Shown: piece after piece, positions 1 to 11,415 of the stretch
Position numbering within the stretch: position 1 is the stretch's first letter
Layout: each line of letters begins with the position of its first letter
Source of the DNA: Argyresthia goedartella
Taxonomy: Eukaryota > Arthropoda > Insecta > Lepidoptera > Argyresthiidae
Assembly: GCA_949825045.1 (NCBI GenBank)
Contig: OX463829.1
Location: 9,424,001 to 9,488,000 of the forward strand
Direction: 5' to 3'
Length of the DNA: 64,000 nt
Program-made: the position numbers and the translations under genes
The notes under the pieces: generated by a model
Seen by the model: the letters and a program-made list of their open reading frames with translations, nothing else
Databases searched by the model: none
What the model was told of the DNA's origin: nothing

Positions 1-1594
1 GAAGTGACCATATCCGCTGGTCAGACTATAATTCTATTAATAGACTCGATTACACTGTATCTGTAAAATAAAATAAACGTAAATGCAATCTCGAAACAAT
101 CTTTTGTATTAAACTAACGTAAGTAGTTCCGTCGTTAGTAATGTATTTTAAATCTGAGGTTAAACTACTTTATCTGTAAATTATTCAGAAAACTAATGAA
201 ACATAAAAATCTGAACACACAAAAAAAATTAACTCTAGTTATCTTCTCTCTAAGACGTACTTATTTAGCGTACTAAATATTTATTACACACACTCAACTG
301 ATTTTCATACATACTCATACTATTAAAATTCATTTCTTACTGTAATTTAAAAAAATGGTTCCATACTTTATCTCTTTGCGGTACCATAAGCTTGCAATCA
401 ATCATTCATCGCCTTTTACGTATCTCCCATATTAGTCAATTGAAACTAAAATCTTTCGCTCTATACAAGTCGAACTGTCGTAACATGAACTTATAATAAC
501 AATTATTTTTCGTCTGTAATCGAAACAAGTGTTCTACCTAATTTGGATTCTTCTGCAGTGTTGCATGTCCATATTTGGATTGCCTGTGAACACTATATTG
601 AATTACTTGGAATAACTGTGACTGTTACCAAGTCATGAAACATTTATGTACTTGATTGTACATTTGGAGTAAATTTGAATTATGAGGCAAATATTTAATA
701 AAATATTAGAACGATTATAAAACAACAAAACTTTTATCTTCCTACTTCACATATTAAACCACATTCTTCTCATATTTCTCAAAATCGTCTCCTCCAAAAA
801 TAAACTACTATCAAAATCCTCATCCAAAATAACTCGTGTCAAACTAATTCAATTTACTTTACGGCCTTCATAAATATCTCCATTCCCAAAAAAAAAACAG
901 TTATCAAACATTTATTCATACTTCTCTTGCTAACTGTACTGTACTACCTACTAACTTTTCATTGTATGTATTCTTGCAAATATTCTTTACTTTATGCAAT
1001 CTTCCTCGGAAAAAAAATTGGTATATCTATTGATATTGTTTTGTATCGTCACGATCCATTTTTGTCAGAACTAAAACAAATTCTCGGTGGTCCCCTAATT
1101 TGGTACTCTGTTGTTAACTGTATTGTATTGCATCGCGTTACATGCAAATATGGTTTGAATACGTACTAACTGGATATGTTACTAAGACAATTATTGTAAA
1201 TACTTTACAATTTAAAATTATAAATTCACTGGAAAAAATACACACAAACATACGCCACACAATCAATGTCATCCTTTAACTCATTCATCATCAAACTAAA
1301 TTATTTAAAAAAATGTAGTTCTTGTCGTCAACCCTTTACAAATTAATCTGAATTATTTATTAAGTACACCATATTCAGGGGTGTAAAGTAAATACTACAA
1401 ATCATTTATAAAATACTTACTTAAATATTCAATTTCTATTCCATCATTATTTTTCTTTTATATCCAAATTAACAATTTCCGTCATTATTATTTAACACAC
1501 AAAACAACATCTGATAAAATAAATCAAATTAACTCGCATAAAATGTATAATTCATTGACATGGAATTGGAAAAAATTGGTCACGACTCACTCAT
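1..1594. other. AT-rich stretch, no gene recognised
   Basis: This stretch is strongly AT-rich with many short A and T runs. I see no coding frame with a recognisable motif, no RNA gene and no clear repeat. An 80-codon open frame near 927 has no recognisable features and is probably chance. Confidence 0.6.
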
Positions 1595-1785
1595 GAAGAC
1601 TTCACGTGGTGCCTATCATTCCTACTGCGTGGTGCTGCAGCTCATCACTCCGGGACAACATCTCCCAGCTGCTCCTCATCGGACCCGTACATTGTGCAGC
1701 GTACAATTCGCCCTGCGCCCTGCATCGCACATCATCTAGGCTTGCACAGATCACCCGGCACCCAGCAGGAATCCTCTTTATAATT
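1595..1785. other. Locally GC-richer island of unknown nature
   Basis: About 190 bases stand out from the AT-rich surroundings by their GC content and CpG steps. An open frame of 91 codons starting at 1606 runs through it and continues into AT-rich sequence, where the translation becomes hydrophobic. I recognise no family. It could be a decayed exon or a retroposon fragment. The following 300 bases to about 2095 are again AT-rich and unremarkable. Confidence 0.3.
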
Positions 1786-2099
1786 TGGGTTTTTAGGTTA
1801 TTTTGTTTTTTAATTTGGTCACTGGTTCTGCTTTTGGTTCTAGTTTTATTTTGCGGTCTTCTTAATTTTGTAGGTATATAATTTTTATGTAATTTTAATC
1901 TTCATTTAAATGTCCATTATTTTATCTATTTAAGTAGTTCCTGATATATTGAATCTATTAACAGTTTATTTATATGTATAAAGGTATAATTTTCTTACAG
2001 TAGTTATTTAGGTATAATTTTAGCACTTTTTGTCCTTTTCACATTTTATTTCACATTTAGTCCAAAATATCATTTCACTTTACACGAAATATGCCATTC

Positions 2100-2560
2100 G
2101 GCGCAGCACTGCCTTTTAGGGCAGGCTGGCCTGGCTAGGTCGCCATGTAGGGATGGGCCTATGGGATGTAGTGAGAGACGTGTTTGTTGGTTCAAAGACG
2201 GGCGTTTATTCACAAAGGATGGACACAGACATTGGTTATTATAGAGACGTATCGGCTAAAGGTTGTGACACACTACAAAGGATTCTACGATAGAATCCTG
2301 ATCGTAGCGAGGGATTCTAAGTTAGAATCTTGAGCGTAACGAAGGATTCAAGCGTTAACGCCCATGACGAAAATAATTTTGCTCCTGAGTGACACATACA
2401 ACTTTTCACGCCGACTATGAGGAAAATAGAAGTTAAATGCTCTTAAAATAATGAAATAACTGTACTTTGAATTATACAGGAATCGAACAACTTTTACAGC
2501 AATAACAACGAATACAAAACACTTTTTTAAAACGGCGGGTTGTGAAGGATTAGGGTAAGG
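2100..2560. other. Possible retroelement-derived segment
   Basis: This block is less AT-rich than its surroundings. Read on the minus strand it contains an AATAAA-type signal followed by a GC-rich stretch (around 2195-2215), which resembles the end of a retroelement transcript. It encloses the hairpin repeat at 2280. No matching second LTR and no coding sequence is visible, so the assignment is tentative. Confidence 0.2.
2280..2356. repeat. Tandem 32-bp repeat, each unit carrying a hairpin
   Basis: GGATTC recurs at 2280, 2312 and 2344, giving a 32-bp period with two full units and a partial third. Each full unit holds an inverted repeat. In unit 1, arms 2279-2287 and 2291-2299 (AGGATTCTA / TAGAATCCT) flank a 3-base loop. 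In unit 2, arms 2313-2319 and 2323-2329 flank a 3-base loop. The linker TGAnCGTAnCGA is also conserved. The third unit has lost its dyad. Confidence 0.8.
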
Positions 2561-5500
2561 TCACCACAGATAAAATATTCCTATGCTTCTTTTAACAATG
2601 TGAAAAAATAATCGAATCTAATATTACAATGGTATAGGACATCAATATGCATTATATCACAATAACAGTCATCGATAGTTTTGATTTCAGTAAAACATAC
2701 CATTTATTGTGTTTTTTTTTTTTAATATTGCGAAAAATTCATAAATTTTCATATAATGTTGTTAAAATCAAAACTTGAAACATGTTCGTTTTTCATCGAA
2801 TACGATAAAATTACAATCGATTATTTTATTAAGATCTGTGTTCAATTGCCAAATTGCGTAAATGCTGCATGCCAATGAATAAATTTAAAAAGTAGCATTT
2901 TGCCCCCTCTTATCTCGTCGTGGAGCAAAACTTACTTTTCCGAATGAAGGGTGTGAAATATAATTTTTCCGCCTGTGAACCCAAAATCGAGCGGCGAAGA
3001 TGCTATTTCTAGCTCAGAAGTCGGAAAATTAATTAGAAGTGTCTCTAAATAAACCGCGGCGCGAAAGAGACTAATACCCCTTCAAATGTGGCCATGACTG
3101 TAGCCATACAAATACGATGTTCAGGTAACCAATGCCCTTTTCCGAGACTAACTAGATTACGTCAAAATGCGGTACAATGGACCGAACTTCCTGAATATAT
3201 CTACCATTCCACGTTATTCGGATATCGTATGAACTTTTACAAGCATTGGATTTGTGCCATTCCGTGCATATGATCAAAGTATCATTACTCTGGCAAAAAA
3301 TACCACACATAAAATAATATACGCAACACTGCAAACTACGTCGACCGGGGCCAACTAGCCACATATATAGCACACCAACCGATCATGGCGCACCTACAAT
3401 ACAACCAATACAACAAAGTTTAATAATTACATATTTACACCGGTCAAATAAAGGGGACCCGCCTGGTCGCATTTGTTTCGTGAAACTTGGCTAAGCGGGA
3501 CAGCACTCTATCGATCGTTAATCATGGCGATGGAGGCCGAGTTTGGAGAAAAGTTTACGTCTAGACAAGGCGGCCAAACTGACCACAAAACCTGGCGCTT
3601 GTGATTACGTTATGTACTTACAAGGGCCCTGCTTCGGGATAAGTTTTAGGAGACTTCCATTACTTGGAATAGTTTTAGCTGGGAATGGTTTGGCGGATTT
3701 AGGAGCTATTCACAATTACATCAACTTACCCATTAGGCTCCTACAACATTATGCCATTGCATTTGGACAATAACTGCACATTTTGGTTTGCAACTTTGAC
3801 ATGCTAATTTGGATGAACTTTCAAGTTTAACAAAGACCTAGACAAGGCGGTTAGCAACAGCTCAATCAAGTAGCACAATCAGGGGTGCGCAGGCTAATGT
3901 TTCGACAATCACATTGATTTAGTGGCCGACGTCCGAGGGGTTGAGTGAGACCGCCCTACGAGCGTTACTGTCGATCTGCGACCGATAAGGACACGGGCCC
4001 TTTACCGGCCTTGCGCCGAACGGGTGAGTGAGACCCACTTATCAAATTAGTAACAAAGGCATTTAAAAATTAGTAGCAAAGGTTTTTAAAACTTTTTAAT
4101 GAGAAATGTTAGGTTCGGGAAGCAAAAGTAGAGACTTACAAAATATGCCGCAGCGAAATAGTACCGTTTTCCTTCATTACCAGCCCCCCATTACCCACGA
4201 GTCGTGTTGACCGTTTTATGTTGCAAAAGAATGTGTTAGAGCGGTAGTATTGGCCGGGGTATTTCCTACAAACTTTCTGTGGATCCGGCGGATTTAAGCG
4301 CAGCAGGGCGTAATTACTGGCGAATATAGACTTCTGTATCGTCGAAAGATTATTTATAAAATGTTTATAAGGCTGGTATTTAAACGTAAAGAGATTGTTT
4401 TTGTTTCGTTGAAATTGTTAGGTGTTCTATACCGTGTTCTATAAAAGTATTCGAATTGAACTGCCAGTGACTCATGTCCATTTCATCTGAACACGAGCAC
4501 CTTTTCGATCGGACAGCCAATGGCATTGACATTTCTAAGTTAATGTCTTTGCCGTACTGCGGGGGCCCTAAATGTAAATATCCATAGAAATATCAAAAAC
4601 AACAGACCTTTCACATCGATCCCACTTCTGCTTTCGCAACGGCAAATCCAAGCGAAATAACCAGGAAACTGTAAGGCGAAATTACGTGCATGCGTCGTGG
4701 ATAGCTCGTTTCGCCGACGAATCGTAAAGCAGTCATAATAAGCGCACTGCGGAAACAGTGCTTTATGGGGGTCCCACTGAAACACGTAACACGCGCACAA
4801 AATCGATTATCGTATGGTTATTCCGGTACTCAGCGGGTCACGGAACAATAATAATTGATGAACCATAAAACGAGGTATGTTATGCCGCGGGCATCGATCA
4901 AATATTACGCCCGACATTGTTGCTCTCGAGGTTTCCAATGGGCGCGGACTTGAAGTCTTTCACGTCACTCGCAATATAAAACTTAGATCGTCTGTGAAGT
5001 GAGCATTCAGGCAATACACGACAAAACATCGAATCAAAATTACAATTTCATAACATCCGTTGTTATCATCTCCAATTTTAATGGGTAATAGCGTAGTAGA
5101 AACTACTCTAAACATGGAAAAATGAGGTATGCTTGTAATTTCGTGAAAAATATAATTTTCTACACAATTTAGAGAAAATCTTACTTAAGCAGTAGTGCAC
5201 CTAATATAACACAGGATATTGAAGATGAAACTTTCATTTTACGGCGGCACTCAAAAAGTCAATCCGGATCTAAGGATTTTACTGCAACTGCGTCTCTCCT
5301 TGATAGATTTATGGCCGAATACACAGGCTGCTGCTCAAATTAAGTGCCGCTTAAATATCATACTGGCGCTGTCAGTTCCCGAGCGAGACATAGTGACAGC
5401 GTGGTTTTGAGTATCCGTCAAACTTTGAATTGTGGATTGGGCATCCGGATGCCCGGGCTTGATACCATGACCTCTCAGCTGAGTTCGCGGTAAGCTCCAC

Positions 5501-6400
5501 GGCTTCCTTAAGATTGTAGACCCTAAAGTGTATGAAATAGGTGCTTTACAAAGTCAACGAGGGTAATTTTTGTTGAAAACGTAGCGGCACGAGCTGCAGC
5601 GTTGTTATTACCGTGTTAGTTTCGAAAAGCCGTAAAAGATCTCTGTCAGCGAGGGGTTTTTTAACTTTTTTTAAGCGCACTTTTATGTGTTTACCTACCT
5701 TTCAAGTTGTAAACTTGCGCCTGATTAAAGCGGCTTCTAAATTGACAATGTATTCACCGCTTTTCATTTTAGTATGGAGTAGCGTTGCTAATTGCTGACG
5801 ATGTGGTATTAGAAGCAAAGTTTTTGTTTGGTTTATTTCGCTTCATACTTCCAATCCGCACCAGATTTAGATAGGCAACCTACAATTTATCAATATTTAT
5901 ATTAAGTTACATTAATCTTACTCCTGGTCGATGAGGGTATATTTCCAACAGTACCGTATCTTGTACTAAGTGGTGAAGTATGGCAATGGCGTGCCACGAA
6001 TGAATCCAACTGCATTTTTCCTAGCAACGGTCGATTTTTATTCAGCGTGCCATTACAGTCTCAGTTTAATTAGTTAAGTCATTTAACGCCTAGTAATCAG
6101 TCTAATTAGCTTCCGCGTCGCGAACGTTATTATTGCTATTATTGAGGAATCTCGCTCATCTAGTTCAATGCGGCGCGTCAACACGACAAGTGTTATTAGT
6201 GACAAATAATAATGGTTTCAAACCAGTGCAGTAGCAACTAAGCAAGCGTTGTCATCGAGTTCACACGCTCGGCGAATATTTCCCAGGCCTCCAGAGCGCG
6301 TGTGGTGGTTGGTTCGTCGGTGCCAAGCCAAGCAAGATAAGCCCTGCACGTCGACGCAGGGATCAAAGGGCTGCGATCGAAATCGTGCGACCATAACGGC
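2561..6400. other. No recognised feature
   Basis: Mixed-composition sequence with only short open frames that show no recognisable motif. There are several GC-richer patches (about 3880-4040 and 4240-4320). The phrase GAGTGAGACC recurs near 3940 and 4030. I see no RNA gene or mobile-element structure that I can name. Confidence 0.5.
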
Positions 6401-6401
6401 T

Positions 6402-6625
6402 CACCCGCGGCGTCAACGACCGAGTCAAGGACGCCACTTCGCCTGCCATGCCGCCCTGGTACTTGTTTGAATTTTGCCATTCTTCAATCACGCACATTCC
6501 CCTCCGCGTTTGGCGCCAAGAGACGCCTCTCACAATACAAGGGCTGTATAACGCGTGTGTATAACGGAGGGCCACCAGCCTCCCCCGCGGCGTCGGCGTC
6601 AACGACCTGACAGAGTCAAGGACGG
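6402..6625. repeat. Short direct duplication just left of the DD82E transposon
   Basis: A CCGCGGCGTCAACGAC-type phrase followed closely by GAGTCAAGGACG occurs at 6405-6432 and again, with a small internal insertion, at about 6584-6623. Both copies lie in a GC-rich patch next to the transposon end at 6652. The copies are imperfect, and the cause of the duplication is not visible. Confidence 0.5.
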
Positions 6626-6651
6626 AGCGCTCTGGCCGTTATGCGAGCCTA

Positions 6652-6679
6652 TACTCTATCCACCGAAACGAGTTAATAG
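6652..6679 (+). repeat. Left terminal inverted repeat of DD82E transposon
   Basis: Begins (T)ACTCTATCCACCG. It matches the reverse complement of 13308-13334 without mismatch over 27 bases; the outermost base differs between the two ends. It is preceded by TA at 6650-6651. Confidence 0.9.
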
Positions 6680-6951
6680 GGGAAAAATGAACTGGCATGT
6701 GATTGGTCGAACAATGACGTTAAGGCTGTGTTCACAGCGCGAGTTTTTTTAGTTTGTTCGTGCGACTCGTACTGTTCAGACGTGCTCACTGTGCTAGTGC
6801 AATCTATTATTTTATTTTTTGACTCGGCTTGTTATTTGGACTCTGGATAATTTTGTTACGTGTGACCCGGCTTTGTGATTGATTGCATTCCTAAAGACTT
6901 GGCGCTTGTATAACGGACTTTTTGAGTTTACTGTCGATTTGCCTAAGTGAG

Positions 6952-7100
6952 ATGGCCGACAGTTTACATGGAGGTAACTCTGTGGAAAAAAGGCGACGAC
7001 GAGCCTTTTCCTCGACTGAAAAAACAATGATATGGAACATGTATCAATCTATGAGGAGTTCCATGGAATCCCCTTCAAACAATGACGTCATGAAAGCTGT
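6952..7100 (+). pseudogene. DD82E transposase, exon 1, 5' part (before Gypsy insertion)
   Basis: The frame opens at the ATG at 6952 (MADSLHGG...) and encodes a basic N-terminal region (KRRRR) leading into a helix-turn-helix-like stretch, the expected DNA-binding part of a transposase. The coding sequence is cut at 7100, after the first two bases of a valine codon, by the Gypsy LTR. Reading continues into the LTR for 23 foreign residues and stops at 7168-7170. The remnant could therefore yield a 72-residue protein with the DNA-binding part only. The frame resumes exactly at 11674. An upstream in-frame ATG at 6922 is possible, but 6952 gives the better-looking start. Confidence 0.8.
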
Positions 7101-7344
7101 TGTAGCAGCATCGACACAGCGACTCATACTGAAGATCGAGAGGCGCGGCCCGGTTTATTATATGGTGTGAGACAGCCTATCATGCATTCCACTCGCACCC
7201 TCCGCACATCGTAATCGCCTTGCGCGATCCTTACAGGGTCAGCTATTTTGTATATATTGCATTATAATATTAAATAAACTGTCTCAGTTCGCAAATAGCA
7301 AAGCATAGTTTTTATTCATCAGCTACAGCATTCCCGCCTCAACA
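7101..7344 (+). repeat. Left LTR of the Gypsy element
   Basis: 244 bp with TG...CA ends. It contains an AATAAA at about 7271-7276, a candidate polyadenylation signal, preceded by a TATATA-rich stretch near 7250-7260. The sequence matches the right LTR at every position I compared. Confidence 0.95.
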
Positions 7345-7345
7345 G

Positions 7346-7358
7346 TGGTGACCCCGAC
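7346..7358 (+). promoter_or_regulatory. Primer binding site for minus-strand DNA synthesis
   Basis: TGGTGACCCCGAC begins two bases after the LTR. Its leading TGG is complementary to the CCA end of a tRNA, as expected for an LTR-retrotransposon primer site. I have not assigned the tRNA species. Confidence 0.8.
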
Positions 7359-7393
7359 TTTGATTAAAAACACGCAACAACAAATAACGCAAA

Positions 7394-8344
7394 ATGGCCA
7401 ATCAGGATCAAAACCAAGGATCTTCAACCGATTACAAAGAACTCTCCGGCATATCAGTGAATATGAGAATACCACCCATCTGGCGTGATAGACTTCGCCT
7501 TTGGTTCGCCCAGTTCGAGTCAATCGTCTCTTCTCACAAAAAAGGAGACAAGGCTATGTATGACCTCGTAGTCGGACAGCTGGAGCGCCAGGACATCGAT
7601 GAAATATGCGACATTATGTTAGACCCACCGGAAAACAACAAGTATCCAGCAATTAAGAAGCGCTTATTAGAAGTCTACGAGGATTCAGAGCAGCGCCGAA
7701 TCCAAAGATTATTTTCTGAAATGGAGCTCGGTGACAGCAAACCCTCCCAGCTACTGCGGCGCATGCAGTCTCTCGCCGGCAACAGCATTCCCGAGTCAAC
7801 GCTACGCATTATGTGGACCAATCACCTGCCTCAGTCAGCACAAGCCGCACTAACGATTAGCGAAACAATAGCCAAGAAATCGGACCTGAACGAACTCGCA
7901 CTTGTCGCAGATAGAATATTGGAACAAACCAACGTTTGCTCAGCCGCACGCTCCGTTTCAATTGCCGCCGTCGACCACCAACAACCATCCACGTCATCCA
8001 GTCCGCAGAAAAGTGCTGAAAATCATGAAGAAATGACCATACACGAAAAAATTGACATGCTTGTCTACGAAATCGCGGAATTGAAAGCACAGCGACGAGA
8101 CGACCAACGCAGAGCACCGTTCCGCCGTGACTGGCGCGGGCGCAGTGAGCGCACCGGCAGCGGCAACGCACGAAGACCGCACCTCTCTCACTCCAGCGCA
8201 CCTCACATGTACTCGCAACAGGGCCCGCTTACCGCCGCCAATGATACCTGCTACTATCATCGTCGCTATGGAAGGAATGCGCAGAGATGCACACGGCCAT
8301 GCAAGTTTGATCATAACAACTTTACTTCGCCGTCGGAAAACTAA
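7394..8344 (+). CDS. gag: Gag-like capsid/nucleocapsid protein of the Gypsy element
   Basis: 316 residues starting at the first ATG after the primer site. The first 200 residues are the capsid-like part, with phrases such as WRDRLRLWFAQFES and SQLLRRMQSLAG that are typical of arthropod Gypsy Gag. An Arg-rich, Ser-rich stretch follows (about residues 225-275), then a C-terminal zinc-knuckle-like motif C286-x2-H289-x9-C299-x3-C303 in place of the usual CCHC. The protein would form the particle that packages the element RNA. It overlaps the start of the pol frame by 28 bases, with pol in the -1 frame. Confidence 0.93.
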   Translation: MANQDQNQGSSTDYKELSGISVNMRIPPIWRDRLRLWFAQFESIVSSHKKGDKAMYDLVVGQLERQDIDEICDIMLDPPENNKYPAIKKRLLEVYEDSEQRRIQRLFSEMELGDSKPSQLLRRMQSLAGNSIPESTLRIMWTNHLPQSAQAALTISETIAKKSDLNELALVADRILEQTNVCSAARSVSIAAVDHQQPSTSSSPQKSAENHEEMTIHEKIDMLVYEIAELKAQRRDDQRRAPFRRDWRGRSERTGSGNARRPHLSHSSAPHMYSQQGPLTAANDTCYYHRRYGRNAQRCTRPCKFDHNNFTSPSEN

Positions 8345-11300
8345 ATACAGCGTTGGCTGAGACGGCAACCGGCGCTTGGAATAATTCACACCGTCTATTC
8401 GTCTACGACAAGCAGTCAAAGCTATCGTTTCTGATCGACACCGGTGCGAATATTTCCGTCATTCCCAAACAAAAAGGAAGACGTGCGGAACCAACGAAAT
8501 TATCATTGTATGCAGCCAACAATACCGTCATACCAACATATGGCGAGAAAACATTGGACCTGGACCTCAGCTTAGGAAGACCCTACCGATGGAAGTTTGT
8601 CATTGCAGCAGTCAGTAAGCCAATACTAGGCGCTGATTTCTTACAACATCATCAACTTCTCGTCGACATCGCCGGTCGATCACTGATCGATAAAGTCACC
8701 AATCTTTCCATCAAAGCACCGTTATGCAGTTCATCGGTGCCTACAATTCGCACCATTGACATCGGACAAAAGTACCACGACATTTTGGCAGAATTCCCAG
8801 ACGTCACACGATTATCATCAATGAAGGAGTGTCCCAAGCATGACGTGGAACATCACATCGCAACCACGGGTCCACCTATATATTCAAAGGCGCGGCCAAT
8901 TCCTCCGCATCGCTATCATGCAGTCAAGAAAGAATTCGAAGACATGATGCAGCAGGGCCTATGCCGTCCCAGCAAAAGCCCTTGGTCGACGCCTCTTCAC
9001 GTTGTACCCAAGAAGAATGGAGACCTGCGAGTTTGCGGAGACTACAGAAGGCTTAACTCCGTCACAAGACCAGACCGGTACCCAATACCGAGACTGAAAG
9101 ATTTCACCTATCAACTCAGCGGGAAGGAAATATTTTCAACGTTGGATTTGAACCGGGCGTACCAGCAACTGCCAGTCTTAGAAGCCGATATTGAGAAAAC
9201 AGCCATTATTACACCTTTCGGTTTGTTTGAGTTCCCAAGAATGTGCCCAGGACTCAAGAACGCGGGCCAAACCTTTCAACGGTTCATCCATCGAGTACTT
9301 CAAGGCCTAGACTATGCGTTTCCATTCGTGGATGACGTCATACTCGCTTCAACTACGGAAGAGGAACACGCTAGACACCTCCGCGCAGTTTTACAACGAT
9401 TGAACGAGTTCGGCATCACTATTAACGCGTCGAAATGCGTACTTGGACAAGAAGAAGTTAAATTTCTTGGTTACTCAGTATCCAAGGATGGCATCAAACC
9501 ACTCGAAGAGAAAGCTCAAGCTATCGTCACGTTCCCGAAACCGACAACAATACAAGAATTGCGAAGATTCCTCGGCATGCTAAATTTTTACCGAGAAAAC
9601 ATTCCAAAGGCCGCGGAAATACAAGCGCCACTGAATGCTTACCTTCACAACTCTAAGAAGAATGACAAAAGCAAAATCGTATGGAACGACGAAGCAGAAA
9701 AAGCATTCAACTCGAGCAAAGACTGCATACGTAACGCAGCTTTGCTCGCACATCCGTCTGCCTCCGCCCCCCTCGCCCTCATGTGTGACGCATCCGACTC
9801 GAGCGCAGGAGCGGTACTACAACAGCGAGTAAACAACGCCTGGCAACCACTCGGCTACTTTTCCAAGAAGTTTTCGCCTACACAGCAGCGATACAGCACA
9901 TACGATCGCGAGCTGTTGTCTATCTACATGGCACTGAAACACTTCAGGAAGATGTTCGAAGGGCAACATCTCACCGTATTCACCGACCATAAACCGCTGA
10001 CCTACGCGATCAACAAGCCGCCGTCTGACAACGACACGCCCCGACGAACGCGTCAACTACTTTTCATCAGCGAGTTTACAACAGATGTACGACACATCAG
10101 CGGGCAAGATAACGTCGTCGCAGATGCTCTGTCACGGATAGAAGCTATCACTTGCCCCGCCCCCATCGACTACAGGGAGCTCGCCGCTGCACAAGAGACG
10201 GACACACAAATTAAACCGCTACTGCTACAAAGAAATTTGCAACTAAAGAAGATGAATATACCTAACTCAAACGAGATGATTTACTGCGAGGTATCTACAT
10301 CACACGTTCGACCCTACCTCCCTGAAGACTTTCGTCGCATCGCATTTAACGCCGTGCACCACATAAGCCACCCAGGCATTAGAACCACGCGCAAGCTCAT
10401 GCAAGAAAAATACTTCTGGCCTTCCATGAACACGGACATCGGCAACTGGGCCAAAACATGTACTTCGTGTCAACAAGCGAAGATTCAAAGACACACATCG
10501 AGCAACATAGCGACCTACCCTCCATGTGACCGCTTCGAGCACATCCATGTTGACATTGTTGGGCCGCTATGCACGACAGCTCAAGGGTATCGCTATCTCG
10601 TCACTATAATCGACCGCAAGACTCGATGGCCTGAAGCCTTACCCGTGCAAGAAATAACCGCCGAAACTGTAGCGAAGACTGTGTTCGAGGGATGGATAAG
10701 CCGTTTCGGATGTCCGGCCAGCCTCACCAGCGACCAAGGCCGCCAATGGGAAAGTCAACTTTTCTCTGCACTGGCGAAATTACTCGGCATTGAGAAAATA
10801 CGGACTACTGCATACCATCCACAAAGTAACGGGATAGTAGAACGCTGGCATCGCTCACTCAAAGCAGCGCTTATGGCCCGTTTAGAAAACATCAACAAAT
10901 GGACAGACGAACTACCTACCGTTCTATTGGGGCTACGAGCAGCGACGCGACCGGACACGGGAACAAGCGCAGCTCAACTTACATACGGGCGCGCACTTCG
11001 CCTGCCAGGCGATTTCATCGCATCTCCAGCAAGAGGGGTGTCAACGCGGCCAATGGAAATGACTCACAACTTCGTCAATCAGCTGGCGCAACAGATCAAT
11101 GACCTCCGTCCGGTAGAACGTAAACAAAGCAGACAACGTACGATTTTCGTGCACAAGGACTTGCACACATGTGAATACGTCTTCATGCGTGTTGACGCTG
11201 TACGAAGACCTCTGCAGGCACCCTACGAAGGACCCTATCCGGTGCTACAAAGATGCGACAAGTACTTTTTACTACAATTGCCGGGTCGACAAGTCAACGT

Positions 11301-11415
11301 GTCCATCGATCGCCTCAAACCAGCTTACACTATGAGCGAAGAGTCGTCTGAGGAAAACATAGAACGGAGGACAAGATCAGGACGTGTTGTTAGACCTCCC
11401 GTACGCTTCGCTTGA
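8317..11415 (+). CDS. pol: Pol polyprotein (protease, RT, RNase H, integrase) of the Gypsy element
   Basis: The pol frame opens after a stop at 8314-8316, lies in the -1 frame relative to gag and has no early ATG, so a Gag-Pol fusion by -1 frameshifting is the likely route. The 28-base overlap contains GGAAAAC just before the gag stop, a possible but not canonical slip site. Counting from the codon at 8353, the protease DTGA is at 29-32, the RT active-site VDD at about 326-328, the RNase H CDASD near 478, and an HHCC zinc finger lies in the 660s to 710. Integrase D734, D794 and E830 give the expected D,D-35-E spacing. A GPY-like YEGPYPVL follows. The RT phrase normally reading RMPFGLKNA here reads RMCPGLKNA, an odd change. 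There is no internal stop. Confidence 0.95.
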   Translation, partial: QLYFAVGKLNTALAETATGAWNNSHRLFVYDKQSKLSFLIDTGANISVIPKQKGRRAEPTKLSLYAANNTVIPTYGEKTLDLDLSLGRPYRWKFVIAAVSKPILGADFLQHHQLLVDIAGRSLIDKVTNLSIKAPLCSSSVPTIRTIDIGQKYHDILAEFPDVTRLSSMKECPKHDVEHHIATTGPPIYSKARPIPPHRYHAVKKEFEDMMQQGLCRPSKSPWSTPLHVVPKKNGDLRVCGDYRRLNSVTRPDRYPIPRLKDFTYQLSGKEIFSTLDLNRAYQQLPVLEADIEKTAIITPFGLFEFPRMCPGLKNAGQTFQRFIHRVLQGLDYAFPFVDDVILASTTEEEHARHLRAVLQRLNEFGITINASKCVLGQEEVKFLGYSVSKDGIKPLEEKAQAIVTFPKPTTIQELRRFLGMLNFYRENIPKAAEIQAPLNAYLHNSKKNDKSKIVWNDEAEKAFNSSKDCIRNAALLAHPSASAPLALMCDASDSSAGAVLQQRVNNAWQPLGYFSKKFSPTQQRYSTYDRELLSIYMALKHFRKMFEGQHLTVFTDHKPLTYAINKPPSDNDTPRRTRQLLFISEFTTDVRHISGQDNVVADALSRIEAITCPAPIDYRELAAAQETDTQIKPLLLQRNLQLKKMNIPNSNEMIYCEVSTSHVRPYLPEDFRRIAFNAVHHISHPGIRTTRKLMQEKYFWPSMNTDIGNWAKTCTSCQQAKIQRHTSSNIATYPPCDRFEHIHVDIVGPLCTTAQGYRYLVTIIDRKTRWPEALPVQEITAETVAKTVFEGWISRFGCPASLTSDQGRQWESQLFSALAKLLGIEKIRTTAYHPQSNGIVERWHRSLKAALMARLENINKWTDELPTVLLGLRAATRPDTGTSAAQLTYGRALRLPGDFIASPARGVSTRPMEMTHNFVNQLAQQINDLRPVERKQSRQRTIFVHKDLHTCEYVFMRVDAVRRPLQAPYEGPYPVLQRCDKYFLLQLPGRQVNVSIDRLKPAYTMSEESSEENIERRTRSGRVVRPPVRFA

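Noticed and set aside
2100..2560. A solo LTR
   Set aside because: No TG...CA ends with a target duplication could be defined, so it was kept only as a tentative segment.
7857..8419. Long minus-strand open frames under gag
   Set aside because: They are antisense to gag and pol and show no motif. The coding strand explains the openness.
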